DNA of 64,000 bases, from assembly GCA_905221605.1 (NCBI GenBank), contig CAJNDS010001902.1, forward strand, positions 469,501 to 533,500, in the 5' to 3' direction. The DNA comes from Symbiodinium natans (Eukaryota > Sar > Dinophyceae > Suessiales > Symbiodiniaceae). This document shows, piece by piece, positions 1-10,011 of the stretch (its first letter is position 1; each line of letters opens with the position of its first letter). A program made the position numbers and the translations under genes. The notes under the pieces were generated by a model that searched no databases, had not been told where the DNA came from, and worked only from the letters and a program-made list of their open reading frames with translations.

Positions 1-106
1 TAAAGGGAAGAGTGGCATCTTGGGGGTTCTTGTAGAAGGTGCCGGGCGGACAGCCCTGTAGGCCGTCTTGGGGGTTCCTGCATCGCGGGTCCAACTCCCA
101 CCGTGA
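1..106 (-). CDS. Cys-rich exon with CPPGTFY motif, cut by window edge
   Basis: Reads SRWELDPRCRNPQDGLQGCP followed by PGTFYKNPQDATLPF to the edge. CPPGTFY is the signature of ephrin-receptor-like/GCC2-GCC3 modules. The phase fits the GT donor at 499. It suggests that the solute-binding-like ectodomain is followed by Cys-rich modules. Confidence 0.5.
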
Positions 107-3100
107 CTGGTTGCCTGGGATGCGTTGGGGGGGGGCACAGGGTTTAGGGCTTAGGGTTTAGGGTTTCGGGTTTAGGGTTTAGGGTTTGGGGTTTGGGGTT
201 TGGGGTTTGGGGTTTGGGGTTTAGGCTTTAGGGTTCAGGGCTTAGGGTTGAGGGTTGAGGGTTTAGGGTTTAGGGTTTAGGGTTTAGGGTTTAGGGTTTA
301 GGGTTTGGGGTCTAGGGCAACAAACGAAGGAATGCACACTCTCTACCATAAAGGACCTATTGGCAATCCATAGCAAGGTAGCTGAATCTCCTTACTGCAT
401 GGGTCGGAATAGCTACTGATAGTTATTCCCTGCTGGTCCCTATATAGCTCCACTGCAATACCCCAAACCCTATTCTACTCATTAAGGCCCCTCTATTACG
501 GCAACCCAGCTGCAGGGACGGAGGATCTCGTCCACAACGTCGCATGCCTCCTCTACTAATTGCTTAAGAACCCCACAAGAAATAAAGATATTATTCATTA
601 TAAGGGTAATATAGGGACGATTACCCGAAACCCTCAACCCTCAACCCTAAACCCTAAACCGATTTTATTAAGCAAATAGTCGTCCTGGAGGGATTCCTCG
701 GCCGTGATGTTGCCGTAGATGCTGCGCAGCAGGGCCATCCGGATCGGCTTCAAGTACCTCAAACCCTAAACTCTTTAAAGTTTAGGGTTTAGGGTTTAGG
801 GCTTAAAGGCTTAGGGCTAGGAGGGTTTAGGGTTTAGGGTTTAGGGTTTAGGGTTTAGGGTTTAAGGTTTAGGGTTTAGGGTTTAGGGTTTAGGGTTTAG
901 AGCCCTAACTCCAAACCCCTATGCCGCCTATGCCCCTCGCGCGAACCAGAAACGAAGAGTACAGCCGAGACCTTTCCCCCCCCCCTCCCCCGCCCAAACT
1001 CCCCAAACACCAGGGTCGAGATCACACTGCGAGGCTCTGAGATCTTGCTGTTGCTGTCACGTGCTCCGCAAAAGCAACTCGGCCCGCGGCTCGATTTCGG
1101 CGTACTGAGGGATCGGGGAGTTGGGATATTGGCTCGGAATCCCCTGTGACAGAGCCGTCGCCACCGGCTCCCAGAAGTGCGTGTCGAAGGCAGATAGGTC
1201 CTTCAAGGGCGGCAGGGTCCTGATGTGCTTCTGGGTGTTGGCCTGGCGCATGTAGGGCTTCTTGGGGTCGATGAGCTCCGAGATCAGGCGCCACCCCTCG
1301 GAGTGCTCCCAACATGCCGGGGGATCCTCACCCTTCTGGAGCCAGTCGCTGGAGACATTGGAGCACTCCCGGGTGCCCCGCGGCTTTGGGATCACCAAGC
1401 CGCTTCCCCCCTGGTACGTGAGGTTCTCCGGCATGGTTGCATAGCGAATCTCGCTGCAGTGCTTGGAGAAGACCTCCCTCTCGTGCTCGTGTAAGGCGGC
1501 TAAGGCCACGGCGGCCGCGGGGTTGCAGCGCAGCAGCTCGCAGCGCCCGGCGTCCACGGCCACGGTGTTCGCACCCGACCGGAGGGCCCGCTGCCGGCAC
1601 GCGGCGAGGCCAACCTCGGAGACCCCGTCCGCATCCGCCGCATCCGCCACATCCGCATCCGCCACATCCGCGTCCGCCTCCTTGGTCTCTGTCTCGATCG
1701 TCTCGAGCACCGTGCAGTTCCGTGCCCTGCGTGGCTTCACGGCCATCGGAAAGGCGGCATGCGGCCGGCACCTTCCGAAGGAGAGCTCGTCGTCAAGCCC
1801 AGGTGTGATGAAAAGGCCAAAGGTCCCAGACTCTGGCACATACTTGTAGTTCGAGAAGCCAGAGACATCGGGCGGATGGCGTGGGTTCACAGCATCCTCC
1901 AACACCTTTCTCAGCTCAGCAGTCTCAAGAGTCCCGTTGTCGATACCCCAGTAGTTCCGATTCCCGGAGGCCTTCAAGCAGCCGCGGGAGATCATGGGCT
2001 TCCAGAAAGTCTCCAGGGCCTTGTTTCCCAAACCCTGAAAACCCTCAAAACCCTGAAAACCCCAAAAGCCAGGAAAGCCCGAAAAACCCAAACCCTAAAA
2101 ACCCTAAGAACCCGAAAAACCCCCCTTAAAACGCCCCAAAAGCCCTAAAAACCCTAAAAACCCAAAAACCCCCAACAGCCCTAAAAGCCAAACCCTTCTC
2201 CAGCGCCTTGTTTCCCATCCCCAGGTTGCACTGCCGCGACAAGCCCTGGCTTCCCAGCTCCGTGCGGAAGAGCGCGCCGTGAGCCGCCTGGACCATCAGC
2301 CTCGGCTCTTGGTTCAGGGTTTAGGGTTTAGGGTTAAGGGTTCAGGGTTTTGGGTTTCGGGTTTAGGGTTTAGGGTTTGAGGTTTAGGGTTTAGGGTCTT
2401 TGCCGGCTGTTCTTCGATGCGTTTGCGAGCTGCCCCCTTAAGGTACCGGAATATGGAATTATCGTATGACATGTATGTTTGCTATAGTATGTCTTGTGCT
2501 ATCAACTTGTCTTGTATTACTTCGCCTTATCATGTCTTATGCGGTATTATGCGAGATTGCACAACGTTGCGCAATGTAGTACACCATAGTACGAACATAT
2601 CGCCTAGTAAATAGAGGAGTTTCCTTGTCATATATGGTGGCCTAACTTCATTTAGGTTCCCTATGGTTCCCGGTAATGGCAAGCAAGTAACATGAATAGC
2701 TTCCCGTCTTCGTCCCAATCTGAGTTGGCCACAAGACCTGCGCAGGTTTGCTTCGGAGACAAGAGGGCACACCCTAAACCCTAAACCCCAAACCCCCTAA
2801 CCCTAAACCCTAAACCCTAAACCCTAAACCCTAAACCCTAAACCCTAAACCCTAAACAGAACGGCAGCTGAAGACCATAAGGTCCGGGCCTGCAACGCCG
2901 TGTTTCTCTGTGATGGCACCTGGCTTTACGAAGCACTGCAGCCATGTTCAAAGCTTGCAAAGCATCCTTGCAACCCCGAAATGATAATTAAACAAAACGC
3001 GTGACATGCCCCCGCCCCATCCCCCCATCCCCAACCCCCCATCCCCGCGCCCCCCCCCCACATCCCCACCCCCCCCCCCCCCCATCCCCACCCCCCCCCA

Positions 3101-4090
3101 TCCCACGAAAGTGACACACGCAAAAAAAAAAATCCTGTGCGCGAATAGAGCACACGCCGTGTCGCGCAGGTTCTCCCAGGTCCAGTCCGATCGCCCATAC
3201 GGCGGCGGAAGCTCCAGTCCCAGGGCAAGGAACGTCGTAACGTTGAAGCCCAACAGTCGCACGTCAGTTGCGAAAGGAACACCCATGAATCGAGAGCCTA
3301 ATAGCTGATAGTCATAGTACATGAGGCTTTGAAACTCATCCGGCAGGCGCTGCAGGTGTTGCACCAGGTAGGTGGCAAAGTACCCGTCAAGAGCAAGAAC
3401 TCGGTCAGCTGCAACCCGCCTCAGAAGCCCGTCTTTGCAACCTACTAGTTCAGGGTTTAGGGTTTAGGGAGTTTAGGGTGTAGGGTTCAGGATGCAGGGA
3501 ACTATGAAAGTATCAGGTGGACACCCTACGACTGGATATGAGTGCACATAACTCACCTTACCTTTCTCGTAGCCAAGGCCGAGAATCTGCGGAACTTGGC
3601 TCGTGCCGATCAACAGCGCAATGGGACAAACGGCCCCGTCTTCGCAAAGAGGGTCCGTCACGATGCCCGACCAGCCAACGTTCGAAACGTTGACCACGAT
3701 CCGGTCAAGGTGGCTTCGGTAAAGGCCGAAGAGTGCAGCGCGCAAGTTCGCCCCCACAGCACAGTCGGCCTTGTTCTCCGAGAAGGGCTGCCAAACGTTC
3801 ACAACCAGCTTTCCGGCGCCTGGTTCTCCCAGCGTGTAGTGCGTGGCGCCCGGATAGAAGTAGCGGTAGGCGCTCGCCGCGCCCGCCACCTCCCAATCCA
3901 GAACATCAAAGAGATCCCCTCCCGGGACTGCTTGCCATCCGGCGCTTCCTGCAGAGCCCTGGGGGTCCGGTCCCGTCCATGCGATCCAGTCATTCAATTC
4001 ATTCCATTCCTTTGCATTACTTGCTCTCACAAGTAGAAGCCATGCAAACCGCAGCATTGTGCGGCATGGGCCCGGGGCGCGCTGTGCCAT
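1..4090 (-). CDS. Multi-exon gene: secreted extracellular solute-binding-protein-like receptor (5' part, runs off left edge)
   Basis: Exons joined by eye on the minus strand: 4090-3562, 3441 to about 3140, at least one unresolved exon, about 2307-2207, 2020-1061, 757-660, 555-500 and 106 to the edge. Codon phase is kept at each of these junctions except around the unresolved part. The protein starts with a signal peptide (MLRFAWLLLVRASNA). It then shows features of bacterial ABC-transporter sugar-binding proteins: GVPFATDVRLLGFN followed by WTWENL (compare GVPxDTDVRLLYYN...TWDEL), later YQGGSGLVIPK, and a helical C-terminus with SLQDDYLLNKI and VEEACDVVDEIL. A Cys-rich exon with GCPPGTFYKNPQD follows, as in ephrin-receptor-like/GCC2-GCC3 domains. 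This suggests a secreted or cell-surface ligand-binding protein. The ligand and the downstream domains are unknown. Introns are largely telomere-like repeats. Confidence 0.6.
136..312 (+). repeat. Telomere-like array TTTAGGG with TTTGGGG variants
   Basis: Heptamers in the TTTAGGG orientation, interrupted around 185-222 by five or so TTTGGGG units. It lies between exons of the minus-strand gene, so it is interstitial and not a chromosome end. Confidence 0.95.
500..555 (-). CDS. Short exon (VEEACDVVDEILRPCSWVA)
   Basis: After a TAG acceptor, one carried-over base completes a Val codon and the exon reads VEEACDVVDEILRPCSWVA. It may end at the GT donor at 499. The helix resembles the C-terminal helix of sugar-binding proteins (EEAxKxVDxIL). 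Confidence 0.45.
660..757 (-). CDS. Internal exon (YLKPIRMALLRSIYGNITAE)
   Basis: Follows a GAG acceptor at 758-760 and keeps phase with the exon ending at 1061. It encodes YLKPIRMALLRSIYGNITAE then ESLQDDYLLNKI. It ends at a GT donor whose intron starts directly with GTTTAGGGTTTAGGG. Confidence 0.55.
776..901 (+). repeat. Telomere-like TTTAGGG array (intronic)
   Basis: About 15 heptamers, some degenerate, inside the intron between the exons ending at 1061 and starting at 757. Confidence 0.95.
1061..2020 (-). CDS. Large internal exon: C-terminal lobe of the solute-binding-like domain
   Basis: A 960-base open exon beginning ALETFWKPMISRGCLK and ending AELLLRS. It contains an acidic Ala/Asp repeat (ADADVADADVADAADADG) from a short tandem repeat around 1620-1670. 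It also has YQGGSGLVIPKPRG, the region that in sugar-binding proteins follows the ligand cleft, and a tail IPSQYPNSPIPQYAEIEPRA like the (Y)PQY..IE..L segment of that family. The GT donor at 1060 joins in phase to the exon at 757. The open frame downstream of 1061 is probably intronic. Upstream of 2020 the frame stays open into a run of Gly/Phe codons made by degenerate telomere-like repeats. Confidence 0.6.
2010..2217 (-). repeat. Intron flanked by 21-bp direct repeats
   Basis: Positions 2010-2030 and 2197-2217 carry the same 21-bp word with one mismatch (minus strand TGGGAAACAAGG then CNCTGGAGA). The 166 bases between are degenerate CCCTGAAA/CCCTAAA units. Splicing at AAG in either copy restores one uninterrupted GMGNKALE peptide. 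This is the layout expected of an inserted introner-like intron. Confidence 0.5.
2207..2307 (-). CDS. Internal exon (AAHGALFRTELGSQG)
   Basis: Open frame reading PRLMVQAAHGALFRTELGSQ then GLSRQCNLGMGNK. It starts after an AAG or GAG acceptor. If the GC donor AAG|GCGCTG at 2207 is used, the join to the next exon is in phase and reads GMGNK|ALETFWKP. It lies in ordinary coding-like sequence between two telomere-like tracts. Confidence 0.45.
2311..2400 (+). repeat. Telomere-like TTTAGGG array
   Basis: Heptamers with variants, directly upstream (minus strand) of the exon starting at about 2307; supplies intron sequence. Confidence 0.95.
2771..2858 (-). repeat. Telomere-like CCCTAAA array
   Basis: About ten nearly perfect CCCTAAA units in the opposite orientation to the arrays at 136 and 2311. 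Sequence at about 2860-2925 may contain an exon of the same gene, but no phase-consistent join was found. Confidence 0.95.
3005..3107. repeat. Poly-C/CCCCAT low-complexity tract
   Basis: Almost pure C runs with CCCCAT units on the plus strand, G-rich on the transcribed (minus) strand, so potentially G-quadruplex forming in the intron RNA. Confidence 0.9.
3140..3441 (-). CDS. Exon 2: solute-binding-protein core
   Basis: Begins after a TAG acceptor at 3442-3444 and encodes CKDGLLRRVAADRVLALDGY, then YDYQLLGSRFMGVPFATDVR and LPPPYGRSDWTWENLRDTA. This is the best family match in the gene. The 3' end is uncertain: a GT donor inside the codons for DTA or a GA donor after FAH are both possible. A homopolymeric C/G tract follows in the intron. 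Confidence 0.6.
3448..3490 (+). repeat. Short telomere-like tract in intron 1
   Basis: TTTAGGG units next to the intron 1 acceptor of the minus-strand gene. Confidence 0.8.
3562..4090 (-). CDS. Exon 1: signal peptide and N-terminal lobe
   Basis: Reads from ATG at 4090; a second ATG at about 4057 directly precedes the hydrophobic stretch MLRFAWLLLVRASNA and is an equally good start. The mature part runs on to LLIGTSQVPQILGLGYEK. A GT donor (AAAG|GTAAGG) lies at 3561. One leftover base joins exon 2 in phase to give Gly-Cys-Lys. The continuation to 3473 is open by chance and ends in telomere-like sequence, so it is probably intron. Confidence 0.6.
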
Positions 4091-5450
4091 GTAAAATCTT
4101 GCGCTTGAGCCTCGGTTCTAGACTGATGTGCTGGTAGCACTGAAAGAGTGTGCCCGTGCAACACTACATTTCAGCTAGAAAACCCTGTGCCGTGCCTAGT
4201 GCAAAAGTCCTGGCCCAATCTGGCACAGGCAACCGAAACGTCCCTGTTGCGTCTCCATGCCTATGCACGCTTCATCACCTGTCTCCACACCCAGGCTTGC
4301 TCATGTGTAGTTTACATGCCAAGTGCAAAGGTCCCACCCAGTGAAAACGAGAAAGCAATCCCAGGCAAAACAAAAGCACATATGTCGCACAACACGGTGC
4401 TCATTTGCTGTCTCTGCGACTGCTACTGCTGCTGCACTGTACTTTTGCCGGGGCGGCTGATTAAGCTTGCTGATCGCACCGTTGTACGAAGAACGTTTGC
4501 TATTTTTGCGAGTGTTTCAAGGATCAGCATCACTGTGCTCTTTCTTTTGCTACTTTGATATGGTCGCTTCCCGAAAATGTGGTTTGTTTTGGGGTCCTGA
4601 TTACAAGGCAGCCCCTCTTATTTAGGGGTACCGAAAAAGGCGACCATAGTTTAGGAACCTGACCCAATTTTTGTTTGATGTACAGCTGGCATGCAGGATG
4701 GCGTTTTCATGTGCAGCGCGAGGACTGGATCGATGTTAATTTGTGTATGTGGCTGTATGTGCATATACCGCCAGTGGACATTCCTTGACTTCCAGGTCGA
4801 ATATGCTGCTTTTTCCGCCAAGCCGCTGGCCGTTGCACCCTGGATTCTTGACCCTTGAAATCTTGCAAGCCCAATAGACGTCAAACTATAAGAAATGTGC
4901 TGCCGCATGAATTTACCTCGCGAAATGAATGCATGAGCGCACGGCGCAGAAGTTACATAAGCCGTGCGATAATAACAACAAAGCTAGAGAGCAAGTAAAC
5001 GTGAAAGCCGCATGAATTCCCTGCCACATGGGGTACTTTATTGGGGCTATACGGGAAAACATTTCTATTTGTGTCGATATTCGGGGTCCCGCATTTTCGA
5101 AGACCCCCACATGAAGGCGGCTGTACGACGTTAGACTCAGCATCCGGAGCAGCTGCCTTGCCGATCTTACGTGACAACGCTGCACGATTCTATGATCCCT
5201 ATTCTACATTCCAGCGTCGTACTACCTTCTGTGAGCTCTGCAAGGCCCACCTTCGTCCGTCCCCAAAACAGGAGCGCCAGGAAGGCTCTATGCCTGGCTG
5301 AGATCAGGGCTAGCGGACGCATCATGGATCAAAAACCCGAAGCTGGAAAGATGGCTTCATACTTCATGGGCATTTGACCAAGCCAGGGCAAGCAAGCAAA
5401 ACACCACGAGACATATGCATGCACTGTAGCTCCTGCTTCGCATGAAGTAA
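4091..5450. other. Intergenic, no supported gene
   Basis: Only short ORFs without coding features in either strand; presumably the 5' region of the receptor-like gene. At 4559-4567 and 4640-4648 there is a 9-bp perfect inverted repeat (TATGGTCGC/GCGACCATA) with a 72-bp spacer; function unknown. Confidence 0.6.
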
Positions 5451-5792
5451 GTGTAGGTCGGGGGAACGGAGTCAGCTCGACGCTTTCCCCTGGAAAACAA
5501 GTTGGTACTTCAAAAGCTGCGCCAAAAGTGGCCGCCCAAGCAGCTGTAACTCCAAACTTCCACCATACCTCAAGGGGCCAGCTTGGCGAGAGCTAAGCGC
5601 GCCCGAGAACGCGCACGTAAAGCCGCAGGAAAGCAGAGCTGGTCTCGGACTAAGCACCACGTTTACGTTGTGAAGAAAGAAAGGGGTAGAGGTCGGCGGC
5701 CATCTTCACCCTCCTGGACGCAGCCCCAAGCGAGCCGAGGGCTCTGACCGCGGCCAGCTCATAATACTCCAGGGTATGTTGGTTTTTGAGTC

Positions 5793-6188
5793 TCATCCGA
5801 AACTGCGGTTCACTGATGCCGAGGCCTTGGCGATAGGCTTCGACAGCTCCTCCGCCTCGGAGCCCACCGGGGGAGAGGTGGGCTCAATCGAAAGGCGCTT
5901 GAGGAAGATGTTCCAGCGGTATCTGATTGCGGAGGGGCTTTTGAGATAAAGCGGGTAGCTTGCCTCCTTGCCTCCATAGATCACCTCTAGGAGGGCTATG
6001 GCGGCCGCATCCGTGATCTGCAAGTGCTGTATCTTCGGTCTGCCCCGCCCAGATGTCTTTGAGCGTCGCAGCCTGAGGAAAGCGTGCTTGGCAGTAGCCC
6101 AAAGGTCGTCACCAGGCAACAACAGATCTTCACGGCAACATTGCAACACTTCTCCAACTCGCGCCAGACCATGGAAGGCGAGCACCAA
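5793..6188 (-). pseudogene. Tyrosine recombinase fragment of a DIRS-like element
   Basis: Encodes FHGLARVGEVLQCCREDLLL, matching the box I Arg region of tyrosine recombinases (RxxEllxLxxxDi). It then reads RLRRSKTSGRGRPKIQ and a region like the segment before the second catalytic box. The frame ends before an HxxR box, and none was recognised down to 5470. The fragment is downstream of the RT/RNase H remnant on the same strand, as in DIRS elements (RT-RH-YR). It is inactive as it stands. Confidence 0.65.
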
Positions 6189-6771
6189 ATTCCAGCAAAC
6201 TGCTCGAAACCAGCCAAAAAGCTAAGAGCGGCAAGCGCTCACAGCACAGGCTCAGGAGTAGGGACCCTGTGTGGGGCGGCTCAGCTTTTTCCCACCTCGA
6301 AATCAACTCCCAGCATGTTCCAGACACCGGCTTCAGCGTGCTGCACTTACGTTGCGCAGCCAGCAGCGTATGTCGCAAGATGTATATCGACCCTATGGCT
6401 GCGGCTAAAAGGTGGGGGCTGCGGAAGAAGACAGACCTAAAGTCGAAAGAGAGACGACTCGAGCACCAGGACAAGAAAGACGACCACCAACAACGAGCGC
6501 CGAGAGCCGAAGTGGTGGCCAAAATGAGTGCTGGGCTTCGAGCGGGGACAGTGCGAACACACTGTCGCTCTGCATGCGACTGCCAACGAGGACCTGGGTT
6601 TTGGGCTTCCCCGATGCGGCAGTAAGGCACGAGTGTCGTAAGCAGGAGGTTGAACTGGGCCTGGGTGAGGACTCTAAACCAAACCCGAGAATGGGATGTC
6701 TGGTCAGGTCGTCTATTGACGCAAGCCGAGCACGAGCTCCAACGCGCCTCGAGGGGCGGGCTGTGCCACAA
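6130..6771 (-). pseudogene. ORF with RIGEAQNPGP motif preceding the recombinase fragment
   Basis: A 213-codon frame whose most recognisable feature is RIGEAQNPGP at 6589-6618. I recall similar R(I/V)GEAxxPGP peptides in dinoflagellate retroelement proteins (recollection, not checked). The NPGP end resembles 2A-type sequences, but the spacing before it (E-A-Q-N-P-G-P) differs from the 2A consensus ExNPGP. The rest is probably frameshifted upstream sequence of the recombinase. Confidence 0.35.
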
Positions 6772-6842
6772 AGCTTGCCGACGGAGTTGCGGGGAAGAGG
6801 CCTAAACCGAAAGCTGGAGTGGGAAGTCCGGTCAGGTCGTCT

Positions 6843-7040
6843 GGGACATGTCAGTCGGACAGGGAGTCATTATTGTAAGAACATGAAATACACAGCAATG
6901 CAGGAGCACTTTTCTTCGTGAATGGGAATACCAAGTGTCAACGCGCAGCATAACATATGCTGAACCCGACACACACAAGGCATACACTTATGCCAAACTC
7001 GCAAACCGCACATCAAAGCACGGGCGAACGCAACCCTCCC
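6843..7040 (+). repeat. 198-bp direct repeat, copy 1
   Basis: Near-identical to 7271-7468 (one mismatch seen). The two copies bracket a 230-bp segment that is itself repeated at 34.8 kb. Confidence 0.95.
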
Positions 7041-7070
7041 CCGTGTCGAGAGGGCGGGCCGGGCGGGACA

Positions 7071-7270
7071 CGCGAGAATGCAAGCCACTTGCAACACTGC
7101 ACTGCTTCTCGAAAGTTGCAGACGAGCAGCAACACAAGCAGATGGCAAATGGCTTCAACGAGCACATGACATGAGCATCACGCGCACGCAACCCTGCCCG
7201 CAAGACCTGCGCCAACGAACACACCCTGCAGACAGACAAGTCCCCTTACGATGGACGCGGTCCACTCCAC
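7071..7270 (+). repeat. 200-bp dispersed repeat, copy A
   Basis: Almost identical to 34803-35002. Flanking sequence on one side (GCCGAGCACGAGCTCC... and GGCCTAAACCGAAAGC) is also shared in diverged form between about 6725-6825 and 35012-35100. The two regions are therefore copies of the same element end. Confidence 0.95.
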
Positions 7271-7468
7271 GGGACATGTCAGTCGGACAGGGAGTCATTA
7301 TTGTAAGAACATGAAATACACAGCAATGCAGGAGCACTTTTCTTCGCGAATGGGAATACCAAGTGTCAACGCGCAGCATAACATATGCTGAACCCGACAC
7401 ACACAAGGCATACACTTATGCCAAACTCGCAAACCGCACATCAAAGCACGGGCGAACGCAACCCTCCC
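7271..7468 (+). repeat. 198-bp direct repeat, copy 2
   Basis: Offset of 428 bp from copy 1; see 6843-7040. Such split direct repeats are a known feature of some DIRS-order elements. Confidence 0.95.
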
Positions 7469-7535
7469 ACCCGCAAGGCGACCCGTGCTCTCATCGCGAG
7501 CTGCCATCTCCGGACAACGCACAAAACCCTTGGGT

Positions 7536-8694
7536 TCACTGCCATGGATCTCGGTTCTTCAGTGGCTCTGCACGTCTTGCCCTTTTCTCACGCGTCTCCT
7601 TCTTAGCCCTCGCGAGCCGAATGTCCTCGAATAACTCTGCCCCCTTCTCCAGCATATCTTGAAGCACGATTCCCTCGTAGTCGTCGAAGCAAAACCGGAC
7701 TCGACGCTCTGCAGCGAACCCCCGGAAGTCTTCGTTCGTTAGGGCGTCAGCTTCACGATTCTGGAGACGCGGGCACCAATCGAGGCGCAGTTCTGCACTG
7801 TCGCGCAGCAGTAAAGCTGCCAGCTCCATCACGAAAGCCATCAGTGGGAAACGCGTCGTCAGGAGACGTTTCATGACGCACGAATTGCCCAAGTTGTCAG
7901 TCGAAGCTGAGCACACCACGCTGCCGCTTAGTGGACTTCCTGCTGACTGGCTCAATCCGAAGCAAACTACTGCTGCCAAAGTTGCCAACAATTCCAGAGA
8001 AGCTATAGCCCGGAAGGGCTCGTCGCCGGCTAGAAAGGCCCACGGCGCATTAAACCTGGTTAGCTTCTCGCTGAACCAGCGGCAACCTTCAGTTGCTTCT
8101 GAGTCGGCGACGGCCCAACCGCCGATGAAAATATCTTCTCCTTCAGCACAAGCGTCTGTGCGGAAAACCTCACGGCACACTTGATGCTTCACGCCCACTC
8201 GCTGCAAGTTGCCTCCGTCTTCAAGCATCTTCAGCAAGAACGACAGGACAAGCCGCACTGCTTTGGGACGCTTCAATCTTGCAGCACGCTCCTTGACCGC
8301 GGAGGTCCATGCGTACAAAGGCCCCAGGAACGGTCGTAAAGGCTCCAGCGCTGCAAAGGCAAAAGAAAAGCGTCCCAACACAGAGCTGACCTCTGCCAAC
8401 ACGACATAGTCATCCTGGAGTGCCTTTCCAATCCAATTGATTAGCCAACGCGCTTTATTCGCACCAATACCGAGCAGCTTCTTTTGGATATCCAGGTGGT
8501 ATCCAACCCAACCGACACTTAACCCGCCGTGGCATTTTCGCCACGCGATAGGTAGCCCCAAAGCGCAGAGAAAGAGCAGCGCAGCGGCGATTGCCTCAAC
8601 GGCCACGCTGCCACGCGCCAGCCACAAGTTGTCATCCACGTACGTCAAGATGAAAACGGCGATCTGACGTAATAGATAAAAGACAGCGCCCTCC
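7536..8694 (-). pseudogene. DIRS-like RT C-terminal part plus RNase H
   Basis: Contains the RT active site ILTYVDDNLWLA (YVDD box), then GWVGYHLDI. An RNase H region follows: GGWAVADSEATEGCRWF, SLELLATLAAVVCF (the catalytic Glu region), STDNLGNSCVMKRL (catalytic Asp) and RLQNREADALTNEDF (NxxADxLS region). The frame is separated from the N-terminal RT half by a single-base shift in a G run near 8690-8696. The ORF itself is open from 8837. It belongs with 8695-9798 and the recombinase fragment at 5793. Confidence 0.75.
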
Positions 8695-9798
8695 CATGAG
8701 TCTGGACCAATGCACAGCGACACTAGAGATACCAAAAGTTCCAACAGCGTTGACCCAGACCTCGTCCGAAGAGGAAGACACCCGGCATGCCTGCAGGCCC
8801 CACTGCTCCTCTTTGACTTTGAGGAGTCTGTGCGCACGTCTGATGTCCGTGGTCAACGCAAAGGTGGGCTCTAGCTCACGGCATGCTTGGCGCATGTCAC
8901 CTGCAGTGGGACAAACCAACTGGTCGCGCACCTTGATGCGACCATTGACACCTGTGCCGTGGGTGCCATCATGTGTGACTCGGAAGGAATCATCGGCTTT
9001 CTTAATGGCCCCCAGCGACGCGATCCGCAAGTTGCTGCCATACTTGGCCTTGGCCTCTGCCATGCTCATGTTTACCATAGCACCAAGCTTCTCCTCCTGC
9101 CGGAACTGCTGCTCCAATGATGCCGAGTTGATCTCAGCTGCCGGATAGTTGCAGCGTACATCCTCGCTAGGCTCTTGCTCGTCGCTGTAGTCACGCCACT
9201 TGCACTTACGGGCAAAGACAGCAGGCGTGCGTGGAAGCTTCTCATTGACCCCGAGAGAAACGCCATTTGCAAATGAGTTGGAACTGGTGTAGAAGACACG
9301 GAAGTCGGGATCGCCTGATAGTCGCAGAAACTCCTCCAACATCGCTAATCGAAAAGGCTGCCTGTCAGGAACATGGTCCAGGTCAAGCTGAGTGCCATAG
9401 CGGTGAATTTGCCTTTTGATGATGAGCCGTGCATCATCCAGCAAGTTATCATCGAAGGGCGAGTCATGGTGTCTGCCACAGGCAAGTCCAAGAACGAGAC
9501 GACGTGGGTCCATCTTGTCACGCAACAGCTGCTGTAACTGCTCAAAGCACTGCTTTTCCATTCCCAGACAGCCATCCAATGATTCGTCCTTGCGCTGCTC
9601 GGGGGGCCAGCGACCAGGAGAGCACAAGCCTGCGCCATCCACAAACGCGCGCCTCTTGCCCATGAGCTCAGAGACCATCGGAGGACCGGCGCCCCAGACC
9701 CCAGAGCCCAAGCGCTGCTTGGGAAAGCCATCTTCATCTTCATCGGACGACTCATCTGCGGACTCTTGCCGTTGATAACCACCTTTATTCTTACTCAC
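8695..9798 (-). pseudogene. DIRS-like RT N-terminal part
   Basis: Begins MSKNKGGYQRQESADESSDE (acidic, probably unstructured). It continues through a helical region to RT motifs: FRVTHDGTHGTGVNGRI, then FALTTDIRRAHRLLKVKEEQ, where TDIRRAHR is motif A, and GTFGISSVAVHWSRLMG, motif B. At about 8690 the frame is lost and continues in the 7536-8694 frame. If the shift is a mutation, the copy is dead; a sequencing error is the alternative. Confidence 0.75.
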
Positions 9799-9906
9799 GC
9801 TCTCACCTGCACAATTAAGCTAAAGACACCCGAAGCGCACTGCAAACCTTCGTTTTGCAACGGGGGAGCATCTCAGGTGATCCTTGCATTGTCAGGCCAT
9901 TGCCCT
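9785..9906 (+). repeat. 122-bp direct repeat, copy 1
   Basis: Identical to 10255-10376; overlaps the start codon region of the RT ORF at 9798. The two copies flank 348 bp that includes the 242-bp dispersed repeat. Confidence 0.97.
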
Positions 9907-10011
9907 TGGCTTAGGGTATGGCACACGGAGAACACATGCAAGATCATTTGAGCAACACAAGATCGACAGTTGCAAACTGCGCGATGTTCAGGGCGGGACA
10001 AAAGTAGGGTG

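Noticed and set aside
5470-5792. C-terminal half of the recombinase at 5.5-5.8 kb
   Set aside because: No HxxR box or catalytic Tyr could be recognised in any minus-strand frame.
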